DNA of 64,000 bases from an uncultured Campylobacteraceae bacterium (lineage in GTDB: Bacteria > Campylobacterota > Campylobacteria > Campylobacterales > Arcobacteraceae). Of this stretch, positions 17,594 through 27,346 are shown piece by piece; the first letter of the stretch is position 1; the number at the start of each line of letters is the position of its first letter. The stretch covers positions 1-64,000 of the forward strand of contig CAKZOX010000216.1 of the NCBI GenBank assembly GCA_937138295.1, read 5' to 3'. The notes beneath the pieces are model-generated. The model made no database searches, was not told the DNA's origin, and worked only from the letters and a program-made list of their open reading frames with translations. Position numbers and translations under genes: made by a program.

Positions 17594-18565
17594 ATGTTTA
17601 AACGATATAGAAGACTTAGAATCAATGAAACACTTAGAGGATTAGTTGCTGAAACAACTCTTTCAAAAAATGACTTCATTTATCCATTGTTTGTTAGAGA
17701 AGGAGAAGGAATTAAAACTGAAGTTTCTTCTATGCCTGGTGTATTTCAAATGAGTATTGACGAAATTCTAAAAGAGTGTGAATACTTAATTAGCATTGAC
17801 TTAAAAGCTATCATTTTATTTGCCATTCCAGATGTAAAAGATTCTGTTGGTAGTGAATGTTTATGTGAAGAGAGTATCATTTCAAGAACAATCAGAGCTA
17901 TTAAGGAAAAATATCCTGAAATGTTTGTAGTAACTGATTTATGTTTTTGTGAATATACAGATCATGGTCACTGTGGTATATTAGATCCTGTTAGTCAAAC
18001 AGTTGACAATGACAAAACATTAGAGATTTCAGCTCAACAAGCTGTTATTCACGCAAAAGCAGGTGCTGATATGATTGCTCCTAGTGGCATGATGGATGGT
18101 ATTATCGAAACACTTAGAACAGCACTTGATGCAAATGGTTTTGAAAATCTACCTATAATGTCATATTCAACTAAATTTGCTAGTTCATATTATGGACCAT
18201 TTAGAGATGTAGCTGAATCAACTCCATCTTTTGGAGATAGAAGAAGTTATCAAATGAATCCAGCAAATAGACTTGAAGCTATTGAAGAATCATTAGAAGA
18301 TGAAAGACAAGGTGCTGATATTTTAATGGTAAAACCAGCCTTATCATACTTAGATATTATTAGAGACATTAGAAATGAATCAAGGCTTCCACTTTGTGTA
18401 TATAACGTAAGTGGAGAGTATGCAATGCTAAAAAATGCAGGTGCTGCTGGTTTAATTGATTATGAAAAAGTAATGATGGAAACTTTAATGAGTTTCAAAA
18501 GAGCAGGAGCTAATTTAATTATTACTTATCATGCTAAAGAAGCTTGTGAGCTACTAAATTCATAA
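17594..18565 (+). CDS. hemB: Delta-aminolevulinic acid dehydratase (porphobilinogen synthase)
   Basis: The 323-residue enzyme joins two 5-aminolevulinate molecules into porphobilinogen in haem synthesis. The zinc site is the three-cysteine type ([14 protein letters not shown], about residues 116-129). The two active-site lysines lie in [14 protein letters not shown] and in [18 protein letters not shown] precedes the ATG. It is single-gene, divergent from ribA, and ends in a strong hairpin facing the diguanylate cyclase gene. Confidence 0.97.
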   Translation: MFKRYRRLRINETLRGLVAETTLSKNDFIYPLFVREGEGIKTEVSSMPGVFQMSIDEILKECEYLISIDLKAIILFAIPDVKDSVGSECLCEESIISRTIRAIKEKYPEMFVVTDLCFCEYTDHGHCGILDPVSQTVDNDKTLEISAQQAVIHAKAGADMIAPSGMMDGIIETLRTALDANGFENLPIMSYSTKFASSYYGPFRDVAESTPSFGDRRSYQMNPANRLEAIEESLEDERQGADILMVKPALSYLDIIRDIRNESRLPLCVYNVSGEYAMLKNAGAAGLIDYEKVMMETLMSFKRAGANLIITYHAKEACELLNS

Positions 18566-18572
18566 GTATAAA

Positions 18573-18601
18573 ATTGATGAAGTAATTTTTACTTCATCAA
18601 T
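18573..18601. terminator. Bidirectional hairpin terminator
   Basis: A perfect 13-base inverted repeat (ATTGATGAAGTAA at 18573-18585 and its complement at 18589-18601) has a three-base TTT centre. It fills the 40-base gap between the convergent hemB and cyclase genes and can end both transcripts. Confidence 0.65.
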
Positions 18602-18605
18602 CTAA

Positions 18606-21269
18606 TTAATTCGTAATAACTATATTTCTTCCTTTTTCTTTTGCTTTATAAAGCAATTCATCTGTTGTTTTATATACATCATCAACTTCAAGAACATCAA
18701 TTGCATTAATACACATTAGCCCAACAGAAACTGTAATATAACTGCTTGCACTATTATATTCATGTACTATTTTTTCATCTTCAATATTTTGTTTTAATTT
18801 GTTTGCAAAGTCATAAGCTTTATCTTTATTTTCAGCTTTAAATAACACACCAAACTCTTCGCCCCCAAGTCTAAAACAATAATCTTCAATTCTATTTAAA
18901 CTATTTTTTAAAACTTTTCCAACTTTAACTAAAACCTCATCACCTTTTTGGTGTCCATAATTATCGTTGTATTGTTTAAAATGATCAATATCCATCATCA
19001 CAAAACAAATAATTTCTTTGTTTCTTTTTGAACTTTGAATAAATTTTGGAAAAACTTCATTAAAATGTCTTCTGTTGTGAAGATTAGTTAGAGCATCTGT
19101 AATAGAAAGTTTTTCAATCATTTTCTTATCTGTAATATCTTCACTAATAGCTGTATATCCAATTTTTTCATTTTTTTCATTATAAATAGGAGAAATAGTA
19201 GTAGAAATCCAATAGCTTTTACCATCTTTTTTAGTATCTTTTAATTCACCACTCCATGATTCATTTTGAGATAATTTATTCCAAATTTCATCATATATAT
19301 TATTTGGTGTATCTTTACTTTTAATAATGCTATGTAGATTTCCAATTAATTCCGCTTTTGTATAACCACTAATTTTACAAAATGCATCAGAAACATATGT
19401 AATGTATCCTTTTAAATCTGTTGTAGATGTAATTACATTATTATCAATTAAATTCACATAATCATTTAATAGTTTTTCTTTTATATAATTATCTGTAACA
19501 TCTTTTGCTGTAATTAGGTATCTATTATTTTCAGGTAATAAAACTATACTCATATTAAGATATATTTTAGTTCCGTCTTTAGATAAACATTCAACTTCGA
19601 TATTTTCTTTAAATCCAATAGATTTTGCAACATTAAAATTAGTAATTAACTTTTCTTCTGATTCTTTTGTGAATAACTTTAAAAAATTTAAATTATTTAA
19701 TTCTTCTTTCTCATAAGCCATAATTATTTCATATGCCCTATTAAAAAATTGTAGCTTATAATTTAAATCAATAATCACAACTGAATCAATAGAATGTTTT
19801 ATCATTGCTTCAAATTTAATTTTTTCTTGAAGTAACTTTGCTTTTTGAAGAATTAAATCTTTTTTATTTACTTCATGTTCAGTTATATCAATATTAATTC
19901 CTACCATTCTAATAGGATTGTCATTTTTGTCATACTCAACTGTTGCAATTGAGTGAATATATTTATCATCACCATCAATTGTTTTTGACCAATATTCTAA
20001 ATCTAAATCATGGTGATTATCTTTAGCAGCAAATAATTCTTTAAAAACTTTATCTTTAAAATCAGGAAAAATTAAACTTTTCCAAGCATCAGATAACTCT
20101 TTGTTTTGAAACTTATCATTAATTCCATATATCTGATACATGTTTTTATCCCAAATAATATGATTATCTTTAAATCCCCATTCCCAAGTACCAATAGTAG
20201 CTGCTTTTAGTGCTAAATCTTTTCTAATTGAAACTGCTTTTAAATCTTTCAATAAATTTTGTTTTTTCTTTTCATAGTATGAATTAATGTAACCTAAAAC
20301 TAAAACAACTATTATTAAAACTGAACCAAATAGTAATACTACAATATGTGTATTGTTTCTAGTTGTTTCAAAAAAATCTTCATTAGCTGAAATTCTAACT
20401 AACCACTCTCTTTCACCTATGTTTATAATTTCATCAAAAATATATAGACTTTCTTTATGTTTATTTTTAGCAAATTTTTGAAATAAGAGAGTTTCATCAC
20501 TTATTATTTTATTATCAAATATTTCAATGTTTAAGTTTGTATTTTCTGTGATATTAATAGATTCTACTAAGTCTTTTGTTCTAAAAGGTGCATAAACAAA
20601 CCCTGAAGTATTTTCTAGTTTTTCTTCATAAGTAGTAAGTTTTTCTTCAGATTTATAAACAGGGATATAAGCTAAAAAGCCAGCTTGTACATCATTTCCG
20701 TTTTCTTGAAGTAAATGTACTTTACCTGAAACTGAATATTCGCCTGTGTTTATAGCTCTTTTCATAGCTTCACGTCTTGTTTCTTGAGAAAACATATCAT
20801 AACCAAATGCTCTTTGGTTTCTATCATCAAAGGGTTCTAAATAAACAATTGATGTATAAATATCTCTTTGACCTTTTGGTTTTACATGATAAGTTGGAAA
20901 ACCTTCAGCTCTAATTTCATTTTCATGTTTTGTTAAATCTTCAGGTTTAATAATCTTACTAAAACCCACTCCTTGAATACCTGGATAATTCTTATCTAGT
21001 CTTATTTCTTTTACAAATTTTTTCCAATCGCTTCTATTGATATTATCTTTTGTGTAAAACAACGATACGCCAGATAATAAAACCTGATCATAAACTTTCA
21101 TTCTATTTTTTATTAAAGTTGGAATATTATTTGCAGTATTATTAAATATAATTTGTTTTTTTTCATTTGTTTGATTAATAATTAGGTATGTAGAAAATAG
21201 TGTGATTGCTGTAATAATTAGCAATACGAAAATTATAAATTTTGAAAGTTTAAATCTTAAATCTACCAT
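18606..21269 (-). CDS. CHASE-PAS-PAS-PAS diguanylate cyclase
   Basis: The 887-residue protein has membrane helices at about 12-31 and 308-328 enclosing a periplasmic CHASE domain (PGIQGVGFSKII, then QRAFGYDMFSQETRREAM). Three PAS domains follow (about 345-470, 480-600 and 605-715), the last with an Aer-like SKDTPNNIYDEIW segment. The C-terminal GGDEF domain has an active GGEEF at 802-806 and an inhibitory RxxD (RIED) at 793-796, so it should make c-di-GMP with product feedback. There is no EAL domain. The CHASE domain implies an external small-molecule signal of unknown identity. Confidence 0.93.
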   Translation of the reverse strand: MVDLRFKLSKFIIFVLLIITAITLFSTYLIINQTNEKKQIIFNNTANNIPTLIKNRMKVYDQVLLSGVSLFYTKDNINRSDWKKFVKEIRLDKNYPGIQGVGFSKIIKPEDLTKHENEIRAEGFPTYHVKPKGQRDIYTSIVYLEPFDDRNQRAFGYDMFSQETRREAMKRAINTGEYSVSGKVHLLQENGNDVQAGFLAYIPVYKSEEKLTTYEEKLENTSGFVYAPFRTKDLVESINITENTNLNIEIFDNKIISDETLLFQKFAKNKHKESLYIFDEIINIGEREWLVRISANEDFFETTRNNTHIVVLLFGSVLIIVVLVLGYINSYYEKKKQNLLKDLKAVSIRKDLALKAATIGTWEWGFKDNHIIWDKNMYQIYGINDKFQNKELSDAWKSLIFPDFKDKVFKELFAAKDNHHDLDLEYWSKTIDGDDKYIHSIATVEYDKNDNPIRMVGINIDITEHEVNKKDLILQKAKLLQEKIKFEAMIKHSIDSVVIIDLNYKLQFFNRAYEIIMAYEKEELNNLNFLKLFTKESEEKLITNFNVAKSIGFKENIEVECLSKDGTKIYLNMSIVLLPENNRYLITAKDVTDNYIKEKLLNDYVNLIDNNVITSTTDLKGYITYVSDAFCKISGYTKAELIGNLHSIIKSKDTPNNIYDEIWNKLSQNESWSGELKDTKKDGKSYWISTTISPIYNEKNEKIGYTAISEDITDKKMIEKLSITDALTNLHNRRHFNEVFPKFIQSSKRNKEIICFVMMDIDHFKQYNDNYGHQKGDEVLVKVGKVLKNSLNRIEDYCFRLGGEEFGVLFKAENKDKAYDFANKLKQNIEDEKIVHEYNSASSYITVSVGLMCINAIDVLEVDDVYKTTDELLYKAKEKGRNIVITN

Positions 21270-21455
21270 TATTAATCTCTCTAATATATTGTTATTAGAT
21301 ATATTAACATATTTAAATTATAAATTGTATATAGAACTATATATAAAATGTATAAAGATAATATAATAAAGTAAGTAAATTATATTTTATGATTTTAAGT
21401 TTTAATAAAGTTTATTAAAATAAAATAGTTGCTTTCAAAATTTCAAGGATAAATT

Positions 21456-22388
21456 ATGAGACACTTCTTAACACTAGCAGATTACACAAAAGACGAAATC
21501 TTAGAGATTTTAGAATTAGCTGCTAAAATAAAAAATGAAACTAAAAACAAAAATTTCAAAGAATATATGCCTAAACAAACATTAGGAATGATATTTGAAA
21601 AAAGTAGTACAAGAACTAGAGTTTCATTTGAAACAGGTATTTACCAACTTGGTGGTATAGGTTTATTCCTATCATCAAATGACATTCAATTAGGTAGAGG
21701 TGAACCTATGAGTGATACATCAAGAGTAATATCTAGAATGGTAGATATGGTAATGATTAGAACATTTGAACAGTCAAAACTTGAAGAGTTTGCAAAATAT
21801 TCTAAGGTTCCTGTAATCAATGGACTTACAAATGAATACCATCCTGTTCAATTAATGGCTGATTATATGACTATTCAAGAAGCAGGATTAGAAAAAGATT
21901 TAGTTGTTGCTTATGTTGGTGATGGAAACAATATGGCTCACTCTTGGTTAAATATGGCAGCAAAACTAGGATTTGAACTTAGAATTTCAACTCCAAAAGG
22001 TTATGAAGTTGATGAAAATATTTTAAACAAAGCTTTAGAAGATGCAAAACAAAGTGGTGCAAAAATTTCAGTTGGTAATGATCCAAAAGAAGCTGTTAAA
22101 AATGCGACTGTTGTTACAACTGATACATGGGTTTCAATGGGTCAAGAAGATGAAAAAGAACAAAGATTAAAAGACTTTGATGGATATATAGTAGATAATA
22201 ATATGATGAAAATAGCATCACCTAAAGCTATATTTTTACATTGTCTACCTGCATATAGAGGTTATGAAGTAAGTGAAGAAGTTATGGAAAGTGAACAAAG
22301 TTTAATTTTCCAAGAAGCAGAAAACAGACTACACGCTCAAAAAGGTGTAATGGTTTGGTTAGATAGACAAAGAAATATTGCTTTATGA
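21456..22388 (+). CDS. argF: Ornithine carbamoyltransferase
   Basis: The 310-residue enzyme makes citrulline from ornithine and carbamoyl phosphate. Motifs: carbamoyl-phosphate site [10 protein letters not shown] (about residues 49-58), [21 protein letters not shown] and the ornithine/catalytic [16 protein letters not shown] precedes the ATG. Its stop overlaps the hemN start by four bases (ATGA), so they are coupled although their pathways differ. argG lies elsewhere in this window (37118), so arginine genes are dispersed. Confidence 0.97.
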   Translation: MRHFLTLADYTKDEILEILELAAKIKNETKNKNFKEYMPKQTLGMIFEKSSTRTRVSFETGIYQLGGIGLFLSSNDIQLGRGEPMSDTSRVISRMVDMVMIRTFEQSKLEEFAKYSKVPVINGLTNEYHPVQLMADYMTIQEAGLEKDLVVAYVGDGNNMAHSWLNMAAKLGFELRISTPKGYEVDENILNKALEDAKQSGAKISVGNDPKEAVKNATVVTTDTWVSMGQEDEKEQRLKDFDGYIVDNNMMKIASPKAIFLHCLPAYRGYEVSEEVMESEQSLIFQEAENRLHAQKGVMVWLDRQRNIAL

Positions 22389-23752
22389 TAGACTTTAGTA
22401 AATTTATAAAATACTCAAAACCAGGGCCTAGATACACTTCATATCCAACGGCTCCTGAATTTAGTGAAGAGTTTACACAAGAAGATTTAAAAGAGTATTA
22501 CAAGAATCAAAGTGATGATAGACCATTATCACTTTACACTCATCTTCCATTTTGTAGAAGTGCCTGTTATTTTTGTGGTTGTAATACAATTTTTACATCA
22601 AAAGAAGATAAAAAAGTTAAATATATTGAATATCTAAAAAAAGAACTAAATATATTAAAACAACACCTAAACACAAATAGAACAGTAAGTCAAATGCACT
22701 TTGGTGGAGGAACTCCTACGTTTTTTTCACCTGAACAATTAAGAGAAATTATCCAAGAAATTAAAAAAATATTCCCAAATTTTAGTAATGATGCTGAAAT
22801 ATCTTGTGAAGTTGATCCAAGATTCTTTACACAAGAACATATGGATGTACTTAAAGAAGGTGGAGTAAATAGACTAAGTTTTGGTGTTCAAGACTTAGAT
22901 GAGAAAGTTCAAAAAACAATTCATAGAATACAGCCCTTTGAATTAACTCAAAATGTAATCAAAATAGCAAGAAATGCAGGTATAAAATCTATTAATACAG
23001 ATTTAATTTATGGATTACCATTTCAAACTAGAGAATCTTTTAAAAAGACTTTAGAAAAAATGCTAACACTAGATACAGATAGATTTGCAGTATTTAATTA
23101 TGCCCATGTTCCATGGCTAATGAAAACTATGAGAAAATTTGATGAAACTACATTTCCACAACCTGAAGAAAAATTAAATATGCTAAAAGACACTATTGAT
23201 TTTTTTACATCAAATGGTTATGAAATGGTAGGAATGGATCACTTTGCTAAACCTGAAGATGAATTATTTAAAGCTATTAAAAAAGGTGAACTACATAGAA
23301 ATTTCCAAGGTTATACTACAAAAGGTGGAGCTGATTTAATAGGAATTGGACTTACATCAATTGGAAATGGTGTAGATTATTATGCTCAAAATTATAAGGA
23401 CTTAAAACCATGGGAAGAAGCTATTGATAATGGCGACTTACCAATATTTAAAGGTTATAAACTAAGTGATGATGACCAATTAAGACAATTTGTAATTATG
23501 GAGCTTATGAGTAACTTCTCATTGAATATAAAAAGAGTTGAAGATACTTTTAAAATCAATTTCAAAGAATATTTTGATGATGCTATTATTGCATTAAAAG
23601 AATTTGAAGAAGCGGAACTTTTAAAAATTTCCAATGAAAAAATTGAAGTGTCACAAACAGGTACTATGTTAATTAGAAATATATGTATGCCATTTGATGC
23701 TTATCTAAATAAAATCCCTGAAGAAAAAAGAAGATTTTCAAAGACTATTTAA
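22385..23752 (+). CDS. hemN: Oxygen-independent coproporphyrinogen III oxidase
   Basis: The 455-residue radical-SAM enzyme has the cluster motif [10 protein letters not shown] (CxxxCxxC, about residues 58-65) and [10 protein letters not shown]. The length, the N-terminal [18 protein letters not shown] and the C-terminal HemN region identify true HemN rather than the shorter HemW. It converts coproporphyrinogen III to protoporphyrinogen IX without oxygen, consistent with microaerobic growth. It is translationally coupled to argF and followed by a hairpin at its stop. Confidence 0.96.
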   Translation: MIDFSKFIKYSKPGPRYTSYPTAPEFSEEFTQEDLKEYYKNQSDDRPLSLYTHLPFCRSACYFCGCNTIFTSKEDKKVKYIEYLKKELNILKQHLNTNRTVSQMHFGGGTPTFFSPEQLREIIQEIKKIFPNFSNDAEISCEVDPRFFTQEHMDVLKEGGVNRLSFGVQDLDEKVQKTIHRIQPFELTQNVIKIARNAGIKSINTDLIYGLPFQTRESFKKTLEKMLTLDTDRFAVFNYAHVPWLMKTMRKFDETTFPQPEEKLNMLKDTIDFFTSNGYEMVGMDHFAKPEDELFKAIKKGELHRNFQGYTTKGGADLIGIGLTSIGNGVDYYAQNYKDLKPWEEAIDNGDLPIFKGYKLSDDDQLRQFVIMELMSNFSLNIKRVEDTFKINFKEYFDDAIIALKEFEEAELLKISNEKIEVSQTGTMLIRNICMPFDAYLNKIPEEKRRFSKTI

Positions 23753-23762
23753 TAGTCTTTGA
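23738..23762 (+). terminator. Hairpin terminator after hemN
   Basis: An inverted repeat with 12-base arms (23738-23749 and 23751-23762) overlaps the hemN stop codon; in practice the central three to five bases form the loop. A T/C-rich stretch follows. Confidence 0.5.
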
Positions 23763-23853
23763 CTCTTCTTTCACATCTTATATCAACTACTTCTAACCAA
23801 TATTTTAGTATATTCACACACAAATATAATTTATAAATTTTAAAGGTTTTATA

Positions 23854-25158
23854 GTGTCAGCTAATAATAAATTTGATTACACAGCCATTAGTGATGACTG
23901 TGTTAAATGTGGTAAATGTAAGCCCGTTTGTACAATTTTTAATATAAATCAAGATGAAGCTACGTCTCCAAGAGGTTTTATTGACTTACTTGGTGCTTAT
24001 AAAAGAGATGAACTTGAATTAGATGAAAATGCAAAAGATATTTTTGAAACATGTTTTTTATGTACAAACTGTGTTGAAGTATGTCCAAATGACTTACCAA
24101 CTGATATGATTATTGAACAAGTTAGATCAGATATTGCTAAAAAATATGGTATTGCTTGGTATAAAAGAATGTTTTTCTGGCTATTAAAGCATAGAAAAAC
24201 TATGGATTTACTTTCAAAACTTGGATGGATGTTCCAAACATGTGCGTTAAAGCTTGATAAAGAAAAACAATCAGCAGCACCTAGATTTTCATTACCTATC
24301 GTAAAAAAAGATAGAGTATTGCCATTTGCAGATTCAACAAGTTTTTTAAACAAATATCCGCAAAATATTCCTGCAGTTAATAAAAAAGAAGTAACTGAAA
24401 CAAAACATAATAAAGTTGCAATTTTTATTGGTTGTATGAGTAATTATACTTATACAGCAACAGGAGATAGTCTAGTTAAAATTCTAAAAAAACTAGATTT
24501 AGATATTTTCATTCCTAAAAAACAACTTTGTTGTGGTGCCCCTGCATATTTTACAGGAGCATTTGATACAGTTGATTATTTGGCTAAAAAAAATATTGAA
24601 TATTTTGAAACATGGATTGATGATGTAGATGCTGTTTTAATACCAGAAGCAACATGTAGCGCTATGATTAATCAAGATTGGGAACATTACTTCCATGATC
24701 AACCTGAATGGAAAGAAAGAGCTGTTAAGTTATCTAAAAAAATATTTTTAGCAACTAAATGGCTTGAAAATAATACAGATTTAAAAAATATGTTAGCAAC
24801 TTCAGGTAAACAGATGAGTGAAGTAGTAACTTATCATGATCCTTGTCATGCCAAAAAAATGCAAGGTGTATGGAAAGAGCCTAGAGATTTATTATCTCAA
24901 AACTATGTGATGACTGAAATGAGTGATTCAAATAGATGTTGTGGATTTGGTGGAGTTACAATGCAAACGGAAAAATTCCATTTAGCAAAAGCTGCAGGTG
25001 CTCCAAAAGCTGCAATGATTAGAGATACAAAAGCACAAATTGTAAGTGCTGAATGTAGTGCTTGTAGAATGCAAATTACAAACTCTTTAGATACAGCTGG
25101 AGTAGATGTTAAGTTTAAAAACCCTATTGAGCTAATAGCTGAAGCATTAGAAGATTAA
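23854..25158 (+). CDS. Fe-S oxidoreductase with CCG domains (GlcF/HdrB-like)
   Basis: The 434-residue protein begins with two 4Fe-4S motifs (CVKCGKCKPVC and CFLCTNCVEVCP) and then two cysteine-rich CCG domains (KKQLCCGAPAYFTGAF and NRCCGFGGV, with CSACRMQ near the end). The arrangement matches glycolate-oxidase iron-sulfur subunits and HdrB-like electron carriers. No FAD-containing GlcD partner is adjacent, so the electron donor is unknown; lactate, glycolate or another 2-hydroxyacid system is possible. The start is GTG after AAAGG. lgt follows five bases later. Confidence 0.85.
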   Translation: MSANNKFDYTAISDDCVKCGKCKPVCTIFNINQDEATSPRGFIDLLGAYKRDELELDENAKDIFETCFLCTNCVEVCPNDLPTDMIIEQVRSDIAKKYGIAWYKRMFFWLLKHRKTMDLLSKLGWMFQTCALKLDKEKQSAAPRFSLPIVKKDRVLPFADSTSFLNKYPQNIPAVNKKEVTETKHNKVAIFIGCMSNYTYTATGDSLVKILKKLDLDIFIPKKQLCCGAPAYFTGAFDTVDYLAKKNIEYFETWIDDVDAVLIPEATCSAMINQDWEHYFHDQPEWKERAVKLSKKIFLATKWLENNTDLKNMLATSGKQMSEVVTYHDPCHAKKMQGVWKEPRDLLSQNYVMTEMSDSNRCCGFGGVTMQTEKFHLAKAAGAPKAAMIRDTKAQIVSAECSACRMQITNSLDTAGVDVKFKNPIELIAEALED

Positions 25159-25163
25159 GATAT

Positions 25164-25979
25164 ATGGAATATTGGCAAAATATATATTCAAATTTTGATC
25201 CTATAGCTTTTAATTTAGGTCCTATTGCCGTACATTGGTACGGTATTATGTATGCCTTAGCTTTAATCTCTGCAATAATCATTGCCAAATGGTTTATTAA
25301 AAGAGATAAGCTTCCAATTGAAGAGAAACTTTTTGATTCATATATTCTTTGGGCTGAAATAGGAGTTATTTTAGGTGCTAGATTAGGATATGTCCTATTT
25401 TATGATTCTCATACAATGTATTATCTAACTCATCCATGGCAAATATTTAATCCATTTATAAATGGAGTTTATGCAGGAATTTCTGGAATGAGTTATCATG
25501 GAGCTTTAATTGGCTTTGTAATAGCCTCATACATTTTTTGTAAAAGAAACAAAGTTTCATTTTGGTTTTTAGCAGATATATCTGTTTTAGGAATTAGTGC
25601 AGCTTATGTATTTGGAAGAATTGGTAATTTCTTTAATCAAGAGCTTATAGGAAGAGCTACAGATGTTCCTTGGGGTATTTATGTAGGTAATACATTAAGA
25701 CACCCTTCACAGCTATATGAGGCATTTCTAGAGGGTATTGTAGTATTTGCAATATTAGTTTACTTTAGAAAAAGAAAAACATTTGATGGTCAATTGGCTT
25801 TAATGTACGGATTTTTATACTCTATTATGAGAATAATAGCAGAAATATACAGACAACCTGATATTCAATTAGGATTTATATACAGTAATTGGCTTACAAT
25901 GGGAATGTTAATTTCAGGAGTAATTGCAGTAGCTTGTTTAGTTTTATATATTATGATAAACAGAAAAAAGAGAGCCTAA
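25164..25979 (+). CDS. lgt: Prolipoprotein diacylglyceryl transferase
   Basis: The 271-residue integral membrane enzyme transfers diacylglycerol to the lipobox cysteine of prolipoproteins, such as those encoded near 13 kb. Seven or so membrane helices are evident. The signatures HWYGIMYALAL, SYHGALIGF and GRIGNFFNQELIG with the following PSQLYEAFLEG are those of Lgt. It sits directly behind the Fe-S protein gene and its stop codon interlocks with the stop of the facing gene within a hairpin. Confidence 0.96.
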   Translation: MEYWQNIYSNFDPIAFNLGPIAVHWYGIMYALALISAIIIAKWFIKRDKLPIEEKLFDSYILWAEIGVILGARLGYVLFYDSHTMYYLTHPWQIFNPFINGVYAGISGMSYHGALIGFVIASYIFCKRNKVSFWFLADISVLGISAAYVFGRIGNFFNQELIGRATDVPWGIYVGNTLRHPSQLYEAFLEGIVVFAILVYFRKRKTFDGQLALMYGFLYSIMRIIAEIYRQPDIQLGFIYSNWLTMGMLISGVIAVACLVLYIMINRKKRA

Positions 25980-25990
25980 TCTCTTTTTTC
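25963..25990. terminator. Bidirectional terminator over interlocking stop codons
   Basis: An 11-base inverted repeat (GAAAAAAGAGA at 25963-25973 and its complement at 25980-25990) with the loop GCCTAA contains the stop codons of both lgt and the facing 112-residue protein gene. Six-base A and T tracts in the arms suit termination in both directions. Confidence 0.65.
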
Positions 25991-26314
25991 CCAGTAATAA
26001 ACAGTATTACCCTCTTTATCAACTTCTTCTTTCCATTTTAAGTATCCTGGATGATCTTGATCTAAATAATTACTTCTTACAGCTTCTTTGTAGATTTTGT
26101 CCAAAACTAAGTTGAAATCCCAACTATGTCTATCAGCAAATGCTTTAAAATTTTTAATTCTATCTTCTTCGTCAGGATTATGAACAAAATTCTTCATTAC
26201 AAATTTCTGTGGAATTTGGATTTGAATCGCATGAAAATATTCCTCTTTACAAGTTCTAGAACAAAATGCTTTACTCATAGCTATTTTCTTCTTACAATTT
26301 GGACAATGGGACAT
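25976..26314 (-). CDS. Small zinc-finger hypothetical protein
   Basis: The 112-residue protein starts with a likely zinc-binding module: CPNC at residues 4-7 and CSRTC at about 18-22. The rest is hydrophilic and helical, with conserved-looking aromatic residues (HPGYLKWKEEV, YYWEKRD). There is no signal peptide. Its stop overlaps the lgt stop on the other strand. It starts five bases after the 68-residue protein gene, so the two are probably co-transcribed. Function unknown. Confidence 0.75.
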   Translation of the reverse strand: MSHCPNCKKKIAMSKAFCSRTCKEEYFHAIQIQIPQKFVMKNFVHNPDEEDRIKNFKAFADRHSWDFNLVLDKIYKEAVRSNYLDQDHPGYLKWKEEVDKEGNTVYYWEKRD

Positions 26315-26319
26315 ACTCT

Positions 26320-26526
26320 TTACCTTTTCTTGTATAATATTTTATAATTTTTTGCATTAGCAATATCTTGAAGAAATTTAGGATCAACATCATGTAAAGC
26401 AATAATTTCGATTTCTTGATCTTCAAGGAACCATCCTTTACCTGTATCTCTTATTTCTCCATTTTCAAATAATTCAATTAACTCTTCTTTAGTTAATATT
26501 TTCTCGTCGAAATCTTTTTTTATCAT
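26320..26526 (-). CDS. Small hypothetical protein
   Basis: The 68-residue acidic protein contains TKEELIELFENGEI and a DVDPKFLQDI segment, with no cysteines, membrane helix or signal peptide. It is compactly placed between a response-regulator gene (29 bases away) and the zinc-finger gene (5 bases away) on the same strand. I do not recognise a family. Composition and packing support a real gene. Confidence 0.68.
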   Translation of the reverse strand: MIKKDFDEKILTKEELIELFENGEIRDTGKGWFLEDQEIEIIALHDVDPKFLQDIANAKNYKILYKKR

Positions 26527-26555
26527 AATTTAACTTAAATGAAAACTAATCCTAG

Positions 26556-27260
26556 TTATTTATTTTTGTGGTTATCTATAGTATAACCTTTATTTGAATG
26601 ATTTTTTATAATATCATAGTAAGTTTTTTGTCTAATTTTATTAACAATATTTCTCATTGTATAAATTGACATCTCTTTACCTTTCCAAACAACCTCTTTA
26701 ATTGAATCATAATCAACAATCTCATCTTTTTTATCAATTAGTAGTTTTAATAGACCTTTTTCAAGTCTTGTAAAGTCAATTGCATCTCCATTTGATTTAA
26801 AGAATTTATCTCTATATTCATCAAAATAAATTCCATCTTGGAATTCTATTTTATCACCTCTTTTAGTCTGGTTTAAACACATAATAATAGATAGTCTAAT
26901 ATCTTCTAATCTTAATGGTTTTGATAAGAAAGTATATGCACTACAATTTACAGCAGTTACAATATTTTCATTTGTAGATTCATGAGATATGATTATTTTA
27001 GGTAGTGTTGGAGCTAACTTTGTTAACTCCGTACAAAGTTCAGAAAATGATATGTCATTTATTTGAGTATCAATAATTGCCATATCATATGATTCTTCAG
27101 TAATTTTTTCAAATGCATTTTCTGCATTATCAACTAATTCTATTTTATTAAAATATCCATTTAAGTCACTAGAAAAACTATTATTAAGTTCACTATCGCT
27201 ACTAATAACAATAATTTTTGCGTTATTTAATTTTCTAATATTTCTTAACGTTCTTAACAT
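26556..27260 (-). CDS. OmpR-like response regulator
   Basis: The 234-residue protein has a receiver domain with acceptor Asp64 (AIIDTQIND) and the conserved lysine in FLSKPLR, but its N-terminal acidic pair is weakened to SSDSE. The C-terminal winged-helix (Trans_reg_C) domain spans about 140-234 (FTRLEKGLLKLLI, then YTMRNIVNKIRQK and GYTID). It probably binds DNA as a dimer. No kinase is adjacent, so it may partner one of the many orphan kinases in this window. It lies just downstream of polA on the same strand. Confidence 0.86.
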   Translation of the reverse strand: MLRTLRNIRKLNNAKIIVISSDSELNNSFSSDLNGYFNKIELVDNAENAFEKITEESYDMAIIDTQINDISFSELCTELTKLAPTLPKIIISHESTNENIVTAVNCSAYTFLSKPLRLEDIRLSIIMCLNQTKRGDKIEFQDGIYFDEYRDKFFKSNGDAIDFTRLEKGLLKLLIDKKDEIVDYDSIKEVVWKGKEMSIYTMRNIVNKIRQKTYYDIIKNHSNKGYTIDNHKNK

Positions 27261-27346
27261 TTTTAACTCTTTTTATTATTTTTATGAAATAGTAACAAAA
27301 AAATAAGATTTTGTCAAAATTAATAAGAAAATAATCAGATAATGTA

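Noticed and set aside
21282-21306. AT-only inverted repeat upstream of the CHASE cyclase
   Set aside because: Eight-base arms made only of A and T are expected by chance in this composition.
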